From: Methylotenera mobilis 13
GTDB lineage: Bacteria; Pseudomonadota; Gammaproteobacteria; Burkholderiales; Methylophilaceae
DNA: 64,000 nucleotides
Direction: 5' to 3'
Assembly: GCF_000384255.1 (NCBI RefSeq)
Contig: NZ_KB913035.1
Span: 2,739,788 to 2,803,787 of the forward strand
The position numbers were made by a program, and so were the translations under genes. Under the pieces are notes generated by a model. It made no database searches. It was not told the origin of the DNA and saw only the letters and a list, made by a program, of their open reading frames with translations. Below, one piece after another: positions 25,688 through 33,892 of the stretch; within the stretch, counting starts at the first letter, position 1; every line of letters starts with the position of its first letter.

Positions 25688-26530
25688 ATGACAGAATTTA
25701 GTTTAGTACTCATATTTTTAGCCATTGTTGCCATCATTAAAGGTGTTCGTATTGTGCCGCAAGGTGAAGAGTGGGTGGTTGAGCGACTAGGTAAGTTTGC
25801 TGGCGTATTAACTCCAGGACTACATGTCATCAACCCGATTTTCACCAAGGTCAGCTATAAAGTCACTACCAAAGACATTATTTTGGATGTGCCAGAACAA
25901 GAAGTCATCACTCGCGATAACGCTGTGATTTTAGCCAATGCAGTTGCATTTATTAAAGTGACGAAGATTGACCGCGCTGTATACGGCATTGAGAATTTCC
26001 GTGAAGCAATGCGCAACATGGTGCAAACCAGCTTACGTTCCATCATTGGCGGCATGGATTTAAACCAAGCCCTGACCTCACGTGATCGCATTAAATCTGA
26101 GCTAAAACTTGCCATTGCAGATGAAGCACTAGACTGGGGCTTAACGGTTAAGTCTGTAGAGATTCAAGACATCAAACCATCCCCTAACATGCAAGATGCA
26201 ATGGAGCGTCAGGCAGCAGCAGAACGCGAAAGAGTTGCGGTAGTGACCGAGGCAGAAGGCGCAAAACAATCCCTTATTTTAAATGCTGAAGCACGCTTAG
26301 AGGCCGCACGTAAAGATGCTGAAGCACAGATGGTCGCGGCAAAAGCCTCTGCAGAGTCAATCAAGTTCATTACAGAAGCCGTGCAAGAGAATAACGCATC
26401 AGCGATGTTCTTGTTAGGTGACCGCTACATCACTGCGCTACAGAAAATTTCATCTTCTGAAAACAGCAAAATTGTGGTCATGCCTGGTGACTTAGTGGGT
26501 GCCGTTAAAAGCCTTGTTGGCGGGAAATAA
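25688..26530 (+). CDS. qmcA: SPFH/paraslipin protein (QmcA-like)
   Basis: The 280-aa stomatin/prohibitin-family protein has one N-terminal membrane helix (about 3-19). The SPFH domain (about 20-190) includes VPQGEEWVVERLGKF and VRSLRSIIGGMDLNQAL-like sequence, followed by an Ala/Glu-rich helix (AAERERVAVVTEAEGAKQS) that oligomerises. AGAGGAA precedes the ATG. It pairs with the NfeD gene. The likely role is as scaffold for membrane quality control, known from the family only. Confidence 0.9.
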   Translation: MTEFSLVLIFLAIVAIIKGVRIVPQGEEWVVERLGKFAGVLTPGLHVINPIFTKVSYKVTTKDIILDVPEQEVITRDNAVILANAVAFIKVTKIDRAVYGIENFREAMRNMVQTSLRSIIGGMDLNQALTSRDRIKSELKLAIADEALDWGLTVKSVEIQDIKPSPNMQDAMERQAAAERERVAVVTEAEGAKQSLILNAEARLEAARKDAEAQMVAAKASAESIKFITEAVQENNASAMFLLGDRYITALQKISSSENSKIVVMPGDLVGAVKSLVGGK

Positions 26531-26559
26531 ATAACGCTTAATCAATCAACCTTACCGAT

Positions 26560-26584
26560 TTCCTCCCCTGTAATAGGGGAGGAA
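26560..26584. terminator. Hairpin between qmcA-like gene and moeB
   Basis: The perfect 10-bp arms TTCCTCCCCT/AGGGGAGGAA have loop GTAAT. There is no T-run on either side, so termination is plausible but not certain. The two flanking genes converge here. Confidence 0.55.
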
Positions 26585-26586
26585 CA

Positions 26587-27333
26587 TTAATGACCACAGA
26601 CCGTACATGCAGGGTCTTTACCCAGCTTAATCGTACGCCATTCCATAGAGAGTGCATCTAGCAACAATAAGCGCCCTTGCAAGCTATCTCCGATACCCAT
26701 GAGTATTTTCAGCGCCTCTGCCGCTTGGCAAGTGCCGATCATCCCCACCAGTGGTGCAAACACACCATTCGTGGCACAACGTAAATCGCTATCTTCACCG
26801 TTATCAGGAAATAGGCAGTGGTAACATGGGCTGAGTACTGAGCGCATGTCATACACAGTGATCTGCCCCTCAAAACCAATCGCAGCCCCGGACACCAATG
26901 GTTTTTTCAATTGCACACAAAGACGATTCAAGAGATAACGCGTCGAAAAATTATCACTACAGTCAATCACCACATCCGCCTGTGTAATTAGCTTTTCAAA
27001 GTCAGTCTCTGATGACTTTTCACAAACGGTATTCACCGTAATCTCTGGATTAATTGCCAATAAGGTGGCTTGTGCCGATAGGGCTTTGTTCACACCCACA
27101 GCGCTTGTGGTGTGCACAATTTGGCGCTGTAAATTAGTTAAATCTACCACATCAAAATCACAGATAGTGAGGGTACCCACACCCGCAGCTGCTAAATATA
27201 AGGCCACGGGCGAGCCCAAACCACCAGCGCCCACGATTAATGCATGGCTATTAACAAGTTTGTCTTGTCCTTCATATTCAATCTGCGGTAATAAAATATG
27301 GCGGCTATAGCGGAGAAGTTGATTGTCGTTCAT
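26587..27333 (-). CDS. moeB: MoeB/ThiF-family adenylyltransferase
   Basis: The 248-aa E1-like enzyme adenylates the C-terminal glycine of a ThiS- or MoaD-type sulfur carrier. Features are RYSRHILLPQ (8-17), the nucleotide loop GAGGLGSP (35-42), DLTNLQRQ (about 64-71), VIDCSDNFSTRYLLN, and zinc cysteines in CYHC and CTVC (C243, C246). The length equals MoeB (about 249 aa); without a rhodanese domain it is not MOCS3. It follows the prepilin gene by only a few bases on the same strand, but is functionally unrelated to pili. Confidence 0.9.
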   Translation of the reverse strand: MNDNQLLRYSRHILLPQIEYEGQDKLVNSHALIVGAGGLGSPVALYLAAAGVGTLTICDFDVVDLTNLQRQIVHTTSAVGVNKALSAQATLLAINPEITVNTVCEKSSETDFEKLITQADVVIDCSDNFSTRYLLNRLCVQLKKPLVSGAAIGFEGQITVYDMRSVLSPCYHCLFPDNGEDSDLRCATNGVFAPLVGMIGTCQAAEALKILMGIGDSLQGRLLLLDALSMEWRTIKLGKDPACTVCGH

Positions 27334-27336
27334 AAA

Positions 27337-28110
27337 TTAATGCAATTGTCCTGCTTGAATCATCACATTATAAAGAACATAGGGTGAAATCCAAGTGACG
27401 ATATGATCAAACTCGCCATTAGGGTCGTCTGCACCTCTAGGTTCGTGGCTTACAAATACGCCATCATTATTTAGATTAGCAGTTTCGTCTGCCCCACCTG
27501 TAGCTTGATCACCAGTCGGCCCCGTTGAGTAAATAACAGCAACAGCATTATTAATTAGATAGTTAGTTTCTGGCAATCCAGCAGAGCAGGCAGCGGCGAC
27601 GATGCCAACAGAGCTAACACAAACCCTTAGGTCTGGCGCCAAAGCAGACATGCCTACGACGTTCATACCATCAGTTGCATTATTTGTAGTGAAGTCTGGG
27701 GGCGTAGTAATAGCACCATCTTTAAACTGCGTCACAGCATACCTAATTTGATTACCCCAACCATCTAATGCAAAGCCTTGCGAGTCAATCGGTTGTACAC
27801 CCAAAGTTGCAGCAGGTAAAAAACCTACAGCCAGCGTGCAGTCAGCCCCACCACCTAAAGGCTGCTCCATACCATTACTTGCCGCCGTAGCTGGGCAAGG
27901 CAGTCGTCCATGCGTTTGCGCATACCCAAGTAAGGCCTTCTTAGCTAATTCAAGTGTACTTTCAGTTTGTGATTGAAACAGTAGATTACGCTGCGCTTGT
28001 AAAGGTAACAGTAGCGCAGCTAAAACAAAAGCCAATATAACCAATACGATGGCCATTTCAACCAGTGAGAAACCATGAGTTTTTTGATTTAATCTAAATT
28101 TATTACTCAT
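27337..28110 (-). CDS. Prepilin-like protein (257 aa) of the MSHA-like cluster
   Basis: A type IV prepilin leader is seen at residues 1-13, with cleavage at G13/F14 and Glu +5 at E18 (GFSLVEMAIVLVILAF), followed by the hydrophobic helix. The globular part has AKKALLGYAQTHGRLPCPA, WGNQIRYAV and AVIYSTGPTGDQ. The same blocks occur in the first 300 residues of the neighbouring 591-codon protein, so the two look paralogous. It is larger than major pilins (about 150-180 aa) and may be a minor or tip pilin or a pseudopilin. It overlaps the upstream gene by 4 bases (ATGA). Confidence 0.82.
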   Translation of the reverse strand: MSNKFRLNQKTHGFSLVEMAIVLVILAFVLAALLLPLQAQRNLLFQSQTESTLELAKKALLGYAQTHGRLPCPATAASNGMEQPLGGGADCTLAVGFLPAATLGVQPIDSQGFALDGWGNQIRYAVTQFKDGAITTPPDFTTNNATDGMNVVGMSALAPDLRVCVSSVGIVAAACSAGLPETNYLINNAVAVIYSTGPTGDQATGGADETANLNNDGVFVSHEPRGADDPNGEFDHIVTWISPYVLYNVMIQAGQLH

Positions 28111-29861
28111 GGTGCAACCACAAAAGTTTGATCGTTATAGTTAGTAGCTCTTTGCTTACTTGTTGCATCCAAGGTCATATCGCCATCAGCATTTTCTTCA
28201 CTATCTAAATAGTTTCTAACATCATTACATGATGGAGTAAGTTGCGCACCACCAAGATAAGCAAATGGAGCAGAAATAATTGGACGCCCAGTAGTCACAA
28301 CAGCAGACTCTGTCGTTCGCCCCCCTAATGTTATTGTCGCGCTAGCTGGCCTTGTCATTTGGTAGTACACATAATTTTGCCATTGATTTGTCACAAACCA
28401 AGTCGGCAAATAGTTTTTAAAACTGATATCCCCACAAGATGAAAGATCCCCATCTGAAGTATTGCATGTAATCACGGAGTTTGAATTAGAGCAACTAGCG
28501 GCGGTTTTCGTGGGGAAAGTATTTTGTGAGCACCCCCCAGATCGAAACCGAAACTTACCATTAGTGATTCTATAGCTACCCCGCAACCCTGTGGATGAAC
28601 ACCCAAGGCTAGTGCATAAAACTCTAGAGGTAGCATTGCCACATGTCCCTGCACCCGTACAAGTGCAGCGAGTTGAACTGTTACGAGTGCATAGCCCACT
28701 ATCTGTATTAGCTATATTACCGCCACTTGTTCTATCAAACCTGATGCTAGTAACTCCTGAGCTGCTAGCATCAAAAATTGACTCCTCACATGACAAAGTT
28801 GTAGCAGATGCTGTTCTTGTATATGCACAACTTTGATTATTTACTGGTAAAACCCCAGCCATGAGCCCAGTAGTCATTGCGGATGTAGTTAACTCACATG
28901 CGAAGTTTGTAGTGGTACCCAATTGCGCAGCATAAGGATAATACCCATTGGCATCTTGATAGTTTTTTAATGACGCGCGCGCGACTTCACCCACTCGCTT
29001 TTCAAGGACAGCCAAGAGTTCATCAATCGTAATGTAAACTAATTTATCATTAAAATAGTAAGGTTGGTTAAGGCTAGCATCATTTGAAGACACATTTCGG
29101 CTATCTTCCCCCATGATGAAATCTTCATCAACTAAAGCAGCATCACTATTCTTAAAAGTTGCCGCACCTATTCTCACTGTATCCAAATATTGACTAGCAT
29201 CTGGGGCCAGTGAAGACCTATCTTGACCATCAAGAGGACTCCCAGGTGAAATAATCACAGCAGCCACACGATCCGAGACAAGACTCCCATTTCTATCAAG
29301 GACCTTTAGCCAAGGATAAGAGTCCGTGCCACCCTGACGCAAATAAGGTGTAACTGCATGTGGTGGGTTAGCCATTCCTGGATTTATGATAGGGTATTCA
29401 GAATTCTGATAGTCGCGAATTAGATTACGAGATACCGCATACCAAAGGCGATTGCCCTGAGCATCCCGGAAATCTGCCCCCAATCCAGTATGAGGCATGA
29501 CGCATGGATTTGATTGAGCCCTCCATGGCAACTGACCAAGTAAGTAACTTGGTTGAAAAGTAGTGGTAACGCAGTCGCTCTTTCCATCATATGCACTATC
29601 ACCATCAAAATCCAAATCAGTATTCCTGTCAGGCCACGGCATCATACCTGGCGAATTTGGATGTGCAACAGCCCATGCTATCAACGCTTGCTTGGCAGCA
29701 TTAAGTTCTAACATAGTTTGTTTATCTTGCTCGACTTGCAGGCTTGATGCGTTAAACATTTTAAACATAAACGCTGCAGCACCCAGCCCGATAATAAATG
29801 CGATCAGAATAAGTACCATACCTCGCTGACCTTTAGGTCTGAGGCGACGGCTATTCACCAC
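28107..29861 (-). CDS. Large pilin-like/tip protein with Cys-rich domain
   Basis: The N-terminus is a basic leader followed by GMVLILIAFIIGLGAAAFMF, a PilX/MshP-like helix without the usual Glu +5. Residues about 60-300 align by eye with the neighbouring prepilin (AKQALIAWAVAHPNSP, RLWYAVSRN, AVIISPGSPLDGQD). Residues about 329-483 hold 13 cysteines in a Ser/Thr-rich stretch, suggesting a disulfide-rich adhesive domain. The frame is open to an ATG at 29882, but GTG at 29861 has GGAGGAG about 7 bases upstream and overlaps the previous stop, so it is preferred (584 aa). It is likely exported and presented by the pilus machine; function is inferred. Confidence 0.75.
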   Translation of the reverse strand: MVNSRRLRPKGQRGMVLILIAFIIGLGAAAFMFKMFNASSLQVEQDKQTMLELNAAKQALIAWAVAHPNSPGMMPWPDRNTDLDFDGDSAYDGKSDCVTTTFQPSYLLGQLPWRAQSNPCVMPHTGLGADFRDAQGNRLWYAVSRNLIRDYQNSEYPIINPGMANPPHAVTPYLRQGGTDSYPWLKVLDRNGSLVSDRVAAVIISPGSPLDGQDRSSLAPDASQYLDTVRIGAATFKNSDAALVDEDFIMGEDSRNVSSNDASLNQPYYFNDKLVYITIDELLAVLEKRVGEVARASLKNYQDANGYYPYAAQLGTTTNFACELTTSAMTTGLMAGVLPVNNQSCAYTRTASATTLSCEESIFDASSSGVTSIRFDRTSGGNIANTDSGLCTRNSSTRCTCTGAGTCGNATSRVLCTSLGCSSTGLRGSYRITNGKFRFRSGGCSQNTFPTKTAASCSNSNSVITCNTSDGDLSSCGDISFKNYLPTWFVTNQWQNYVYYQMTRPASATITLGGRTTESAVVTTGRPIISAPFAYLGGAQLTPSCNDVRNYLDSEENADGDMTLDATSKQRATNYNDQTFVVAP

Positions 29862-30384
29862 CTGCAGTCTCCTCCGCCTCATTCAATTTTAATAGTTTGG
29901 ATTTTTCCACTACTTGGAGTTCTTTGATTTGACTGGTTTCAGGCTCATACATCTGCCCCGCTCTTAGCCGAATTTTTTTACCGCTAGCCTGCACATCAAC
30001 ACCTTCTGTATTTGCGGCTTTACTTGAAAATCCTCGGCGGTTAATTCGCCCAATTTGCACATTATCAACAGTACCGTCTTCTTGTACTGCTTGGTTATTA
30101 ATCCAAAGTGTGCCTTTAACCCCATCGCTACGCTTCACGTAACCTTGCATGGTAATTGGGCCTGTCATTTCGACAGATGAATCATCTGTATCGCTTTCAG
30201 ATGGCTCATCCTCTTGTGTCGTCACTACTTTTAACTGCTGACTTTGTCTAAGTTTATCTAGCCGCTCGCGCTCAGCAGGTCTGCTAAATAAACGCCCAAA
30301 ATCGTCATTAGGGGCTGCATAGATTCCATTGAGTCCAACACTCAGTAGGCTAAAGATAATCGCTTTAATAAGTAAGTTAATCAT
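29851..30384 (-). CDS. MshK-like periplasmic pilus accessory protein
   Basis: The 177-aa protein has an N-terminal signal sequence (about 1-24, ending GIYAA), a disordered acidic stretch (SESDTDDSSVE) and a small domain with ITMQGYVKRSDGVKGTLWINN. This resembles MshK/PilP-type proteins that test a secretin interaction loop (GxVxR...W.N). The name rests on position between the MshJ-like gene and the pilin-like genes and on this short domain, since sequence conservation in the family is low. It ends inside the start region of the next gene. Confidence 0.6.
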   Translation of the reverse strand: MINLLIKAIIFSLLSVGLNGIYAAPNDDFGRLFSRPAERERLDKLRQSQQLKVVTTQEDEPSESDTDDSSVEMTGPITMQGYVKRSDGVKGTLWINNQAVQEDGTVDNVQIGRINRRGFSSKAANTEGVDVQASGKKIRLRAGQMYEPETSQIKELQVVEKSKLLKLNEAEETAGGE

Positions 30385-30386
30385 GA

Positions 30387-31016
30387 CTAAGGCCCTACTA
30401 CCGATTGAATCGTGGCAGGTTCACGTAACGTAAGCCAATCCAGCTCACATTGTGCATGTAAGTTTGCTGTTAGTTGTGCACTTAAAGCGCCACCTTCATT
30501 CAATCTGGTAATTTCGCAATCTCGCAATATTAAAGCCGCAGCATTAGCGCCACTTAAAGACTCTGTCAGTTGTAACAAGTCGCCCTCATGTAGCATATCT
30601 AGCTCAAACTGCATGATGGATCTACTTAATGTAAACCCACCTAGGTTTGTTGCAAAGGCGGGGGTGTATTTTTCCTGTTGTTTAATACTGTATTTAATGC
30701 CAAATAGCTTATGATTTTTATGCTGCTCTCTTAAACGCTCCACCCACTCGATACGTCGCTCTTCACCTACAAAACCTTTGTTAATCAGCGCTTGGTATTG
30801 TGGCAAAAACTCCGTAATAATTTCTTTTTCTAAGCCCGAGGATTGATAGCGTTGACGAGCAGCATTTAACTGGTTTTGTTGTGTAAGTAGTGCTTGCTCT
30901 TGATCCACTTTATATTGTTGGGCAAACACAATACAAACCACCACCACGACAACAATCCCGCCTAATATTGCCAGCGGGATTTGTAACTTTTTCCAGTCGT
31001 TCTGCTCTAGCTTCAT
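30387..31016 (-). CDS. MshJ/PilO-like pilus assembly protein
   Basis: The 209-aa bitopic protein has a cytoplasmic tip of about 12 residues, a membrane helix (about 13-30, IPLAILGGIVVVVVVCIVF), a coiled-coil stretch (about 32-60) and a ferredoxin-like periplasmic domain. This is the PilO/GspM/MshJ layout of the inner-membrane platform. It overlaps the MshI-like gene by 4 bases and precedes the MshK-like gene by 2, within a tight operon. Confidence 0.72.
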   Translation of the reverse strand: MKLEQNDWKKLQIPLAILGGIVVVVVVCIVFAQQYKVDQEQALLTQQNQLNAARQRYQSSGLEKEIITEFLPQYQALINKGFVGEERRIEWVERLREQHKNHKLFGIKYSIKQQEKYTPAFATNLGGFTLSRSIMQFELDMLHEGDLLQLTESLSGANAAALILRDCEITRLNEGGALSAQLTANLHAQCELDWLTLREPATIQSVVGP

Positions 31017-32665
31017 GATGGTTGGGCCTCAGTAGCACTCACCATGTCATCTTGCGCAGGCCTTAGTACAATTTTTAATTTAAAAAATGCCGGTTGCTTT
31101 TGTGCAGACTGCTCGTCTGTAGTACTTCCTTGAAGGCTCACAAAAGAACTTACGTTGACAGGCTCTTGTAGCACCACGACCTCAGCGACTCTGGTATCCG
31201 CCTTAATGTTAGCAACAAACTGATTCAAACTGTTCAATGCACGGCGATAGTCTCCCGTAAATCCCGAAATTTGAGCCGTTAAAAATGCAACTTCCATTAG
31301 CTTAGTAGGATCTGCTGGTGGCGCCGAGTTAGCTACAGCTAACTCACTATTTGAGGCCGTAGGCAATGGCGTAAATTTATCTTGATCATTGATATTGGTA
31401 TCATTTGTCAGCACCCAATGTAAACGATCAATTTGCACTTCATCTAATGAGCCTTTAGCTGTAGGTGCTAGTGCAGCACTTAAGACTTGCATCATGCGCC
31501 TTGGCGATTTTGGAAAGGTGGCAATGTTCTTATCAAGCTCTACCGCCACTTTTAAATCATTGGCACTAATCTGAGTCACGGGAAAGTCTTTTGCAGCCTC
31601 GTCATATTGATGTTGCTGAATCAAGGTATCTTGCTGTGCTTGCTCAAACGCGATTTTCTGATCCAAGCCCTCTTTGAACATCCATCCTGCAGCGGCTAAT
31701 CCAAAAAAACCAATCAATGCAGCACCAATCATTAAGCCCTGTTTTAATTTATTAAACTGGAAAGATTTAGTGAGCCAGTCTGGTGCTAGGTTGTCAACAA
31801 AATGTCCGTTTGCCAGTAATTGCATATGCATCAACTCTGGCTTTTCTTGAAGTAACTTCACTGGCAGTCCCAGTGTTTTAGCTAAGCCGCTAAGATTCAC
31901 ATCGGCACAATTTAAACCTTGTTCCTGGCTAATCCCTTGGCTAATTTGCTGCGTTGTCCCATTCACACTCACCAACGCTAGATTCAGGGGCGTGTCGCGT
32001 GATATGTAACGTTGACTCATTAAATAAAGACGCGTTTTTTCAATTTCCACAAGGTAGAAATAACCTATTTGCCCCGTGGCCTCTGGCACATTTGGTACCA
32101 ACCGACTCATGCGCAAACATCCATGATGGAAATAAGTCTGCCTAAGCCCAGAAGAAAGTTTTTCACAGAATAAAAGATGAGGGGCAGTTAGCTTAAGTTG
32201 CTTCATCAATACTAGGCTTAGCATTGGGAGCAAGTAAACACCTACCAACTGTGCTTCCTGAGCCTTAATAATAGCGACCCAAGCTTGCAAGAACTCATCT
32301 TTACTGATGGCAACAAACAAGAAGTTATCATCTTTTCGCTTGTCTTTATCTCGATCAATAAAGTGTGCGGTTCGGTAATCTAATCCACGATAATGTTGAT
32401 TTAACTTGCGAGTCACCATCTCATGCTTCGCACTGCCAGAGGTGTGAGGCAAACTCTCGAGCCTAAAGTCTTCTTCTACTGCATCTGCAATTAAATAAAC
32501 TGGACTAGATGAATATTGCTGCAAAAATACCGAAAATGCCTGATGACCACCCTCGTCATTCTCAAAAGTTTGGTTACCCTGCAGCTTGCCTGCATGCCAA
32601 ACACCAACCAATAGTTGATTGGCCGTGGCGCATAACACTAGTTTTTTTGGATTAGCGAACATCAT
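31013..32665 (-). CDS. MshI-like inner-membrane platform protein
   Basis: The 550-aa protein has a cytoplasmic actin-like region (about 1-300, PilM/GspL type), one membrane helix near residue 310-332 (GLMIGAALIGFFGLAAAGWMF is its core) and a periplasmic PilN-like part with coiled coil. It is therefore a PilM-PilN style fusion, as in MshI and GspL. It links the ATPase MshE to the periplasmic subunits. It lies 18 bases after the MshG gene. Confidence 0.75.
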   Translation of the reverse strand: MMFANPKKLVLCATANQLLVGVWHAGKLQGNQTFENDEGGHQAFSVFLQQYSSSPVYLIADAVEEDFRLESLPHTSGSAKHEMVTRKLNQHYRGLDYRTAHFIDRDKDKRKDDNFLFVAISKDEFLQAWVAIIKAQEAQLVGVYLLPMLSLVLMKQLKLTAPHLLFCEKLSSGLRQTYFHHGCLRMSRLVPNVPEATGQIGYFYLVEIEKTRLYLMSQRYISRDTPLNLALVSVNGTTQQISQGISQEQGLNCADVNLSGLAKTLGLPVKLLQEKPELMHMQLLANGHFVDNLAPDWLTKSFQFNKLKQGLMIGAALIGFFGLAAAGWMFKEGLDQKIAFEQAQQDTLIQQHQYDEAAKDFPVTQISANDLKVAVELDKNIATFPKSPRRMMQVLSAALAPTAKGSLDEVQIDRLHWVLTNDTNINDQDKFTPLPTASNSELAVANSAPPADPTKLMEVAFLTAQISGFTGDYRRALNSLNQFVANIKADTRVAEVVVLQEPVNVSSFVSLQGSTTDEQSAQKQPAFFKLKIVLRPAQDDMVSATEAQPS

Positions 32666-32683
32666 GCTTTTATATTAATTCAC

Positions 32684-33889
32684 TTAAATTTTAAGCTTAC
32701 TAAATGAGTCATACACAGGGCCTAATACCGAGAACATAATGAACGCAAGAATACCACCTAGCAATACAGTGAGCGCTGGCTCTATCATTTTTAACATTTT
32801 TTGCATCGCATCATTCACATCGCGATCATAAAAATAGCTAATATTAAGTAGTGACTTGTCCAAGGCGCCTGTGCTTTCCCCCACCTTGATCATTCGGACG
32901 ACAAGTTGCGGGAACAAGCCTGCATTACGAAAGCTCTCGCTCATGGCATCGCCCGCGTTAATTTGCGCATGCACTCGCGTCAGCGCGTCTGCCACCACGC
33001 GATTTCCAACGATGTTTTCGCATATTTTAATCGCATCTAAAATTGGGATGCCGGTTTGATACATCAAAGCAAAATAACGAGCAAAGCGTGCCATAATAAT
33101 TTTATGCAAGATTGGCCCGGTAATAGGAATATTTAATTTAAGCAAATCAAAACGGTAACGCGCTGCTGGATTTGTCCGAATCGCAGCGGCCAATAAAACT
33201 ACAGCAATCACAGGTAAGCCTAGGATTAACCACCAATAATTCACAAATGCATTAGACATGGCGATTAAAATCTGAGTATTAAGCGGTAGCTCTTGCCCCA
33301 TATTGCGCAAAAAAGACACCATTTGCGGCACAACATAAATCATTAAAAACACGACCGCTAGCGATACAACAACAGCAACAAAGGCTGGATAAGCCAATAG
33401 CTTTTTAGTCTGCGACATTAGCTCATCTTGCCAACGTATCGTATGAAACAGGTTATTCAATACCACAGGTAGTTGCCCCGTCCGCTCTCCTGCATCAATC
33501 AAGCTAACAAATACATCACTAAACACGCCAGGATGCTCTGCAAGTGCTTGCGATAGCATCTTACCGCCTTCAACTTCTGAGCTAATGGCACCTAAAACCT
33601 TTTGAAAGTATGGATTGTTGCTACTCTCGCGCAAATCGTTCAAGCACTCCAGCAAAGGTACACCCGCGCTAGAAAGTTGCTCCAACTGAAAACAAAACAT
33701 GACTAAGTCTTGGTTGCTGACTTTATTACGATTAAATAAACTGGTTGATCGTGTTGCTAATCTAAACGTAATTAAATCCAGCCCCATTCGCTCAAGACGA
33801 ATTTCAAGATCCACCTCATTTAGCGCATCCACTTGCCCCAGCGCGATACGGCCTAACTTATCAACGGCTTTGTAGCTAAAAGATGGCAT
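32684..33889 (-). CDS. mshG: MshG/GspF-type platform membrane protein
   Basis: The 401-aa polytopic protein has two T2SSF repeats (about 65-190 and 270-390) with three membrane helices (about 166-188, 215-235, 373-395). Typical motifs are FCFQLEQLSSAGVPLLECL and FARYFALMYQTGIPILDAI. It is the inner-membrane platform on which pilin subunits are moved in or out. It lies 3 bases after the ATPase gene. Confidence 0.92.
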   Translation of the reverse strand: MPSFSYKAVDKLGRIALGQVDALNEVDLEIRLERMGLDLITFRLATRSTSLFNRNKVSNQDLVMFCFQLEQLSSAGVPLLECLNDLRESSNNPYFQKVLGAISSEVEGGKMLSQALAEHPGVFSDVFVSLIDAGERTGQLPVVLNNLFHTIRWQDELMSQTKKLLAYPAFVAVVVSLAVVFLMIYVVPQMVSFLRNMGQELPLNTQILIAMSNAFVNYWWLILGLPVIAVVLLAAAIRTNPAARYRFDLLKLNIPITGPILHKIIMARFARYFALMYQTGIPILDAIKICENIVGNRVVADALTRVHAQINAGDAMSESFRNAGLFPQLVVRMIKVGESTGALDKSLLNISYFYDRDVNDAMQKMLKMIEPALTVLLGGILAFIMFSVLGPVYDSFSKLKI

Positions 33890-33892
33890 AAG

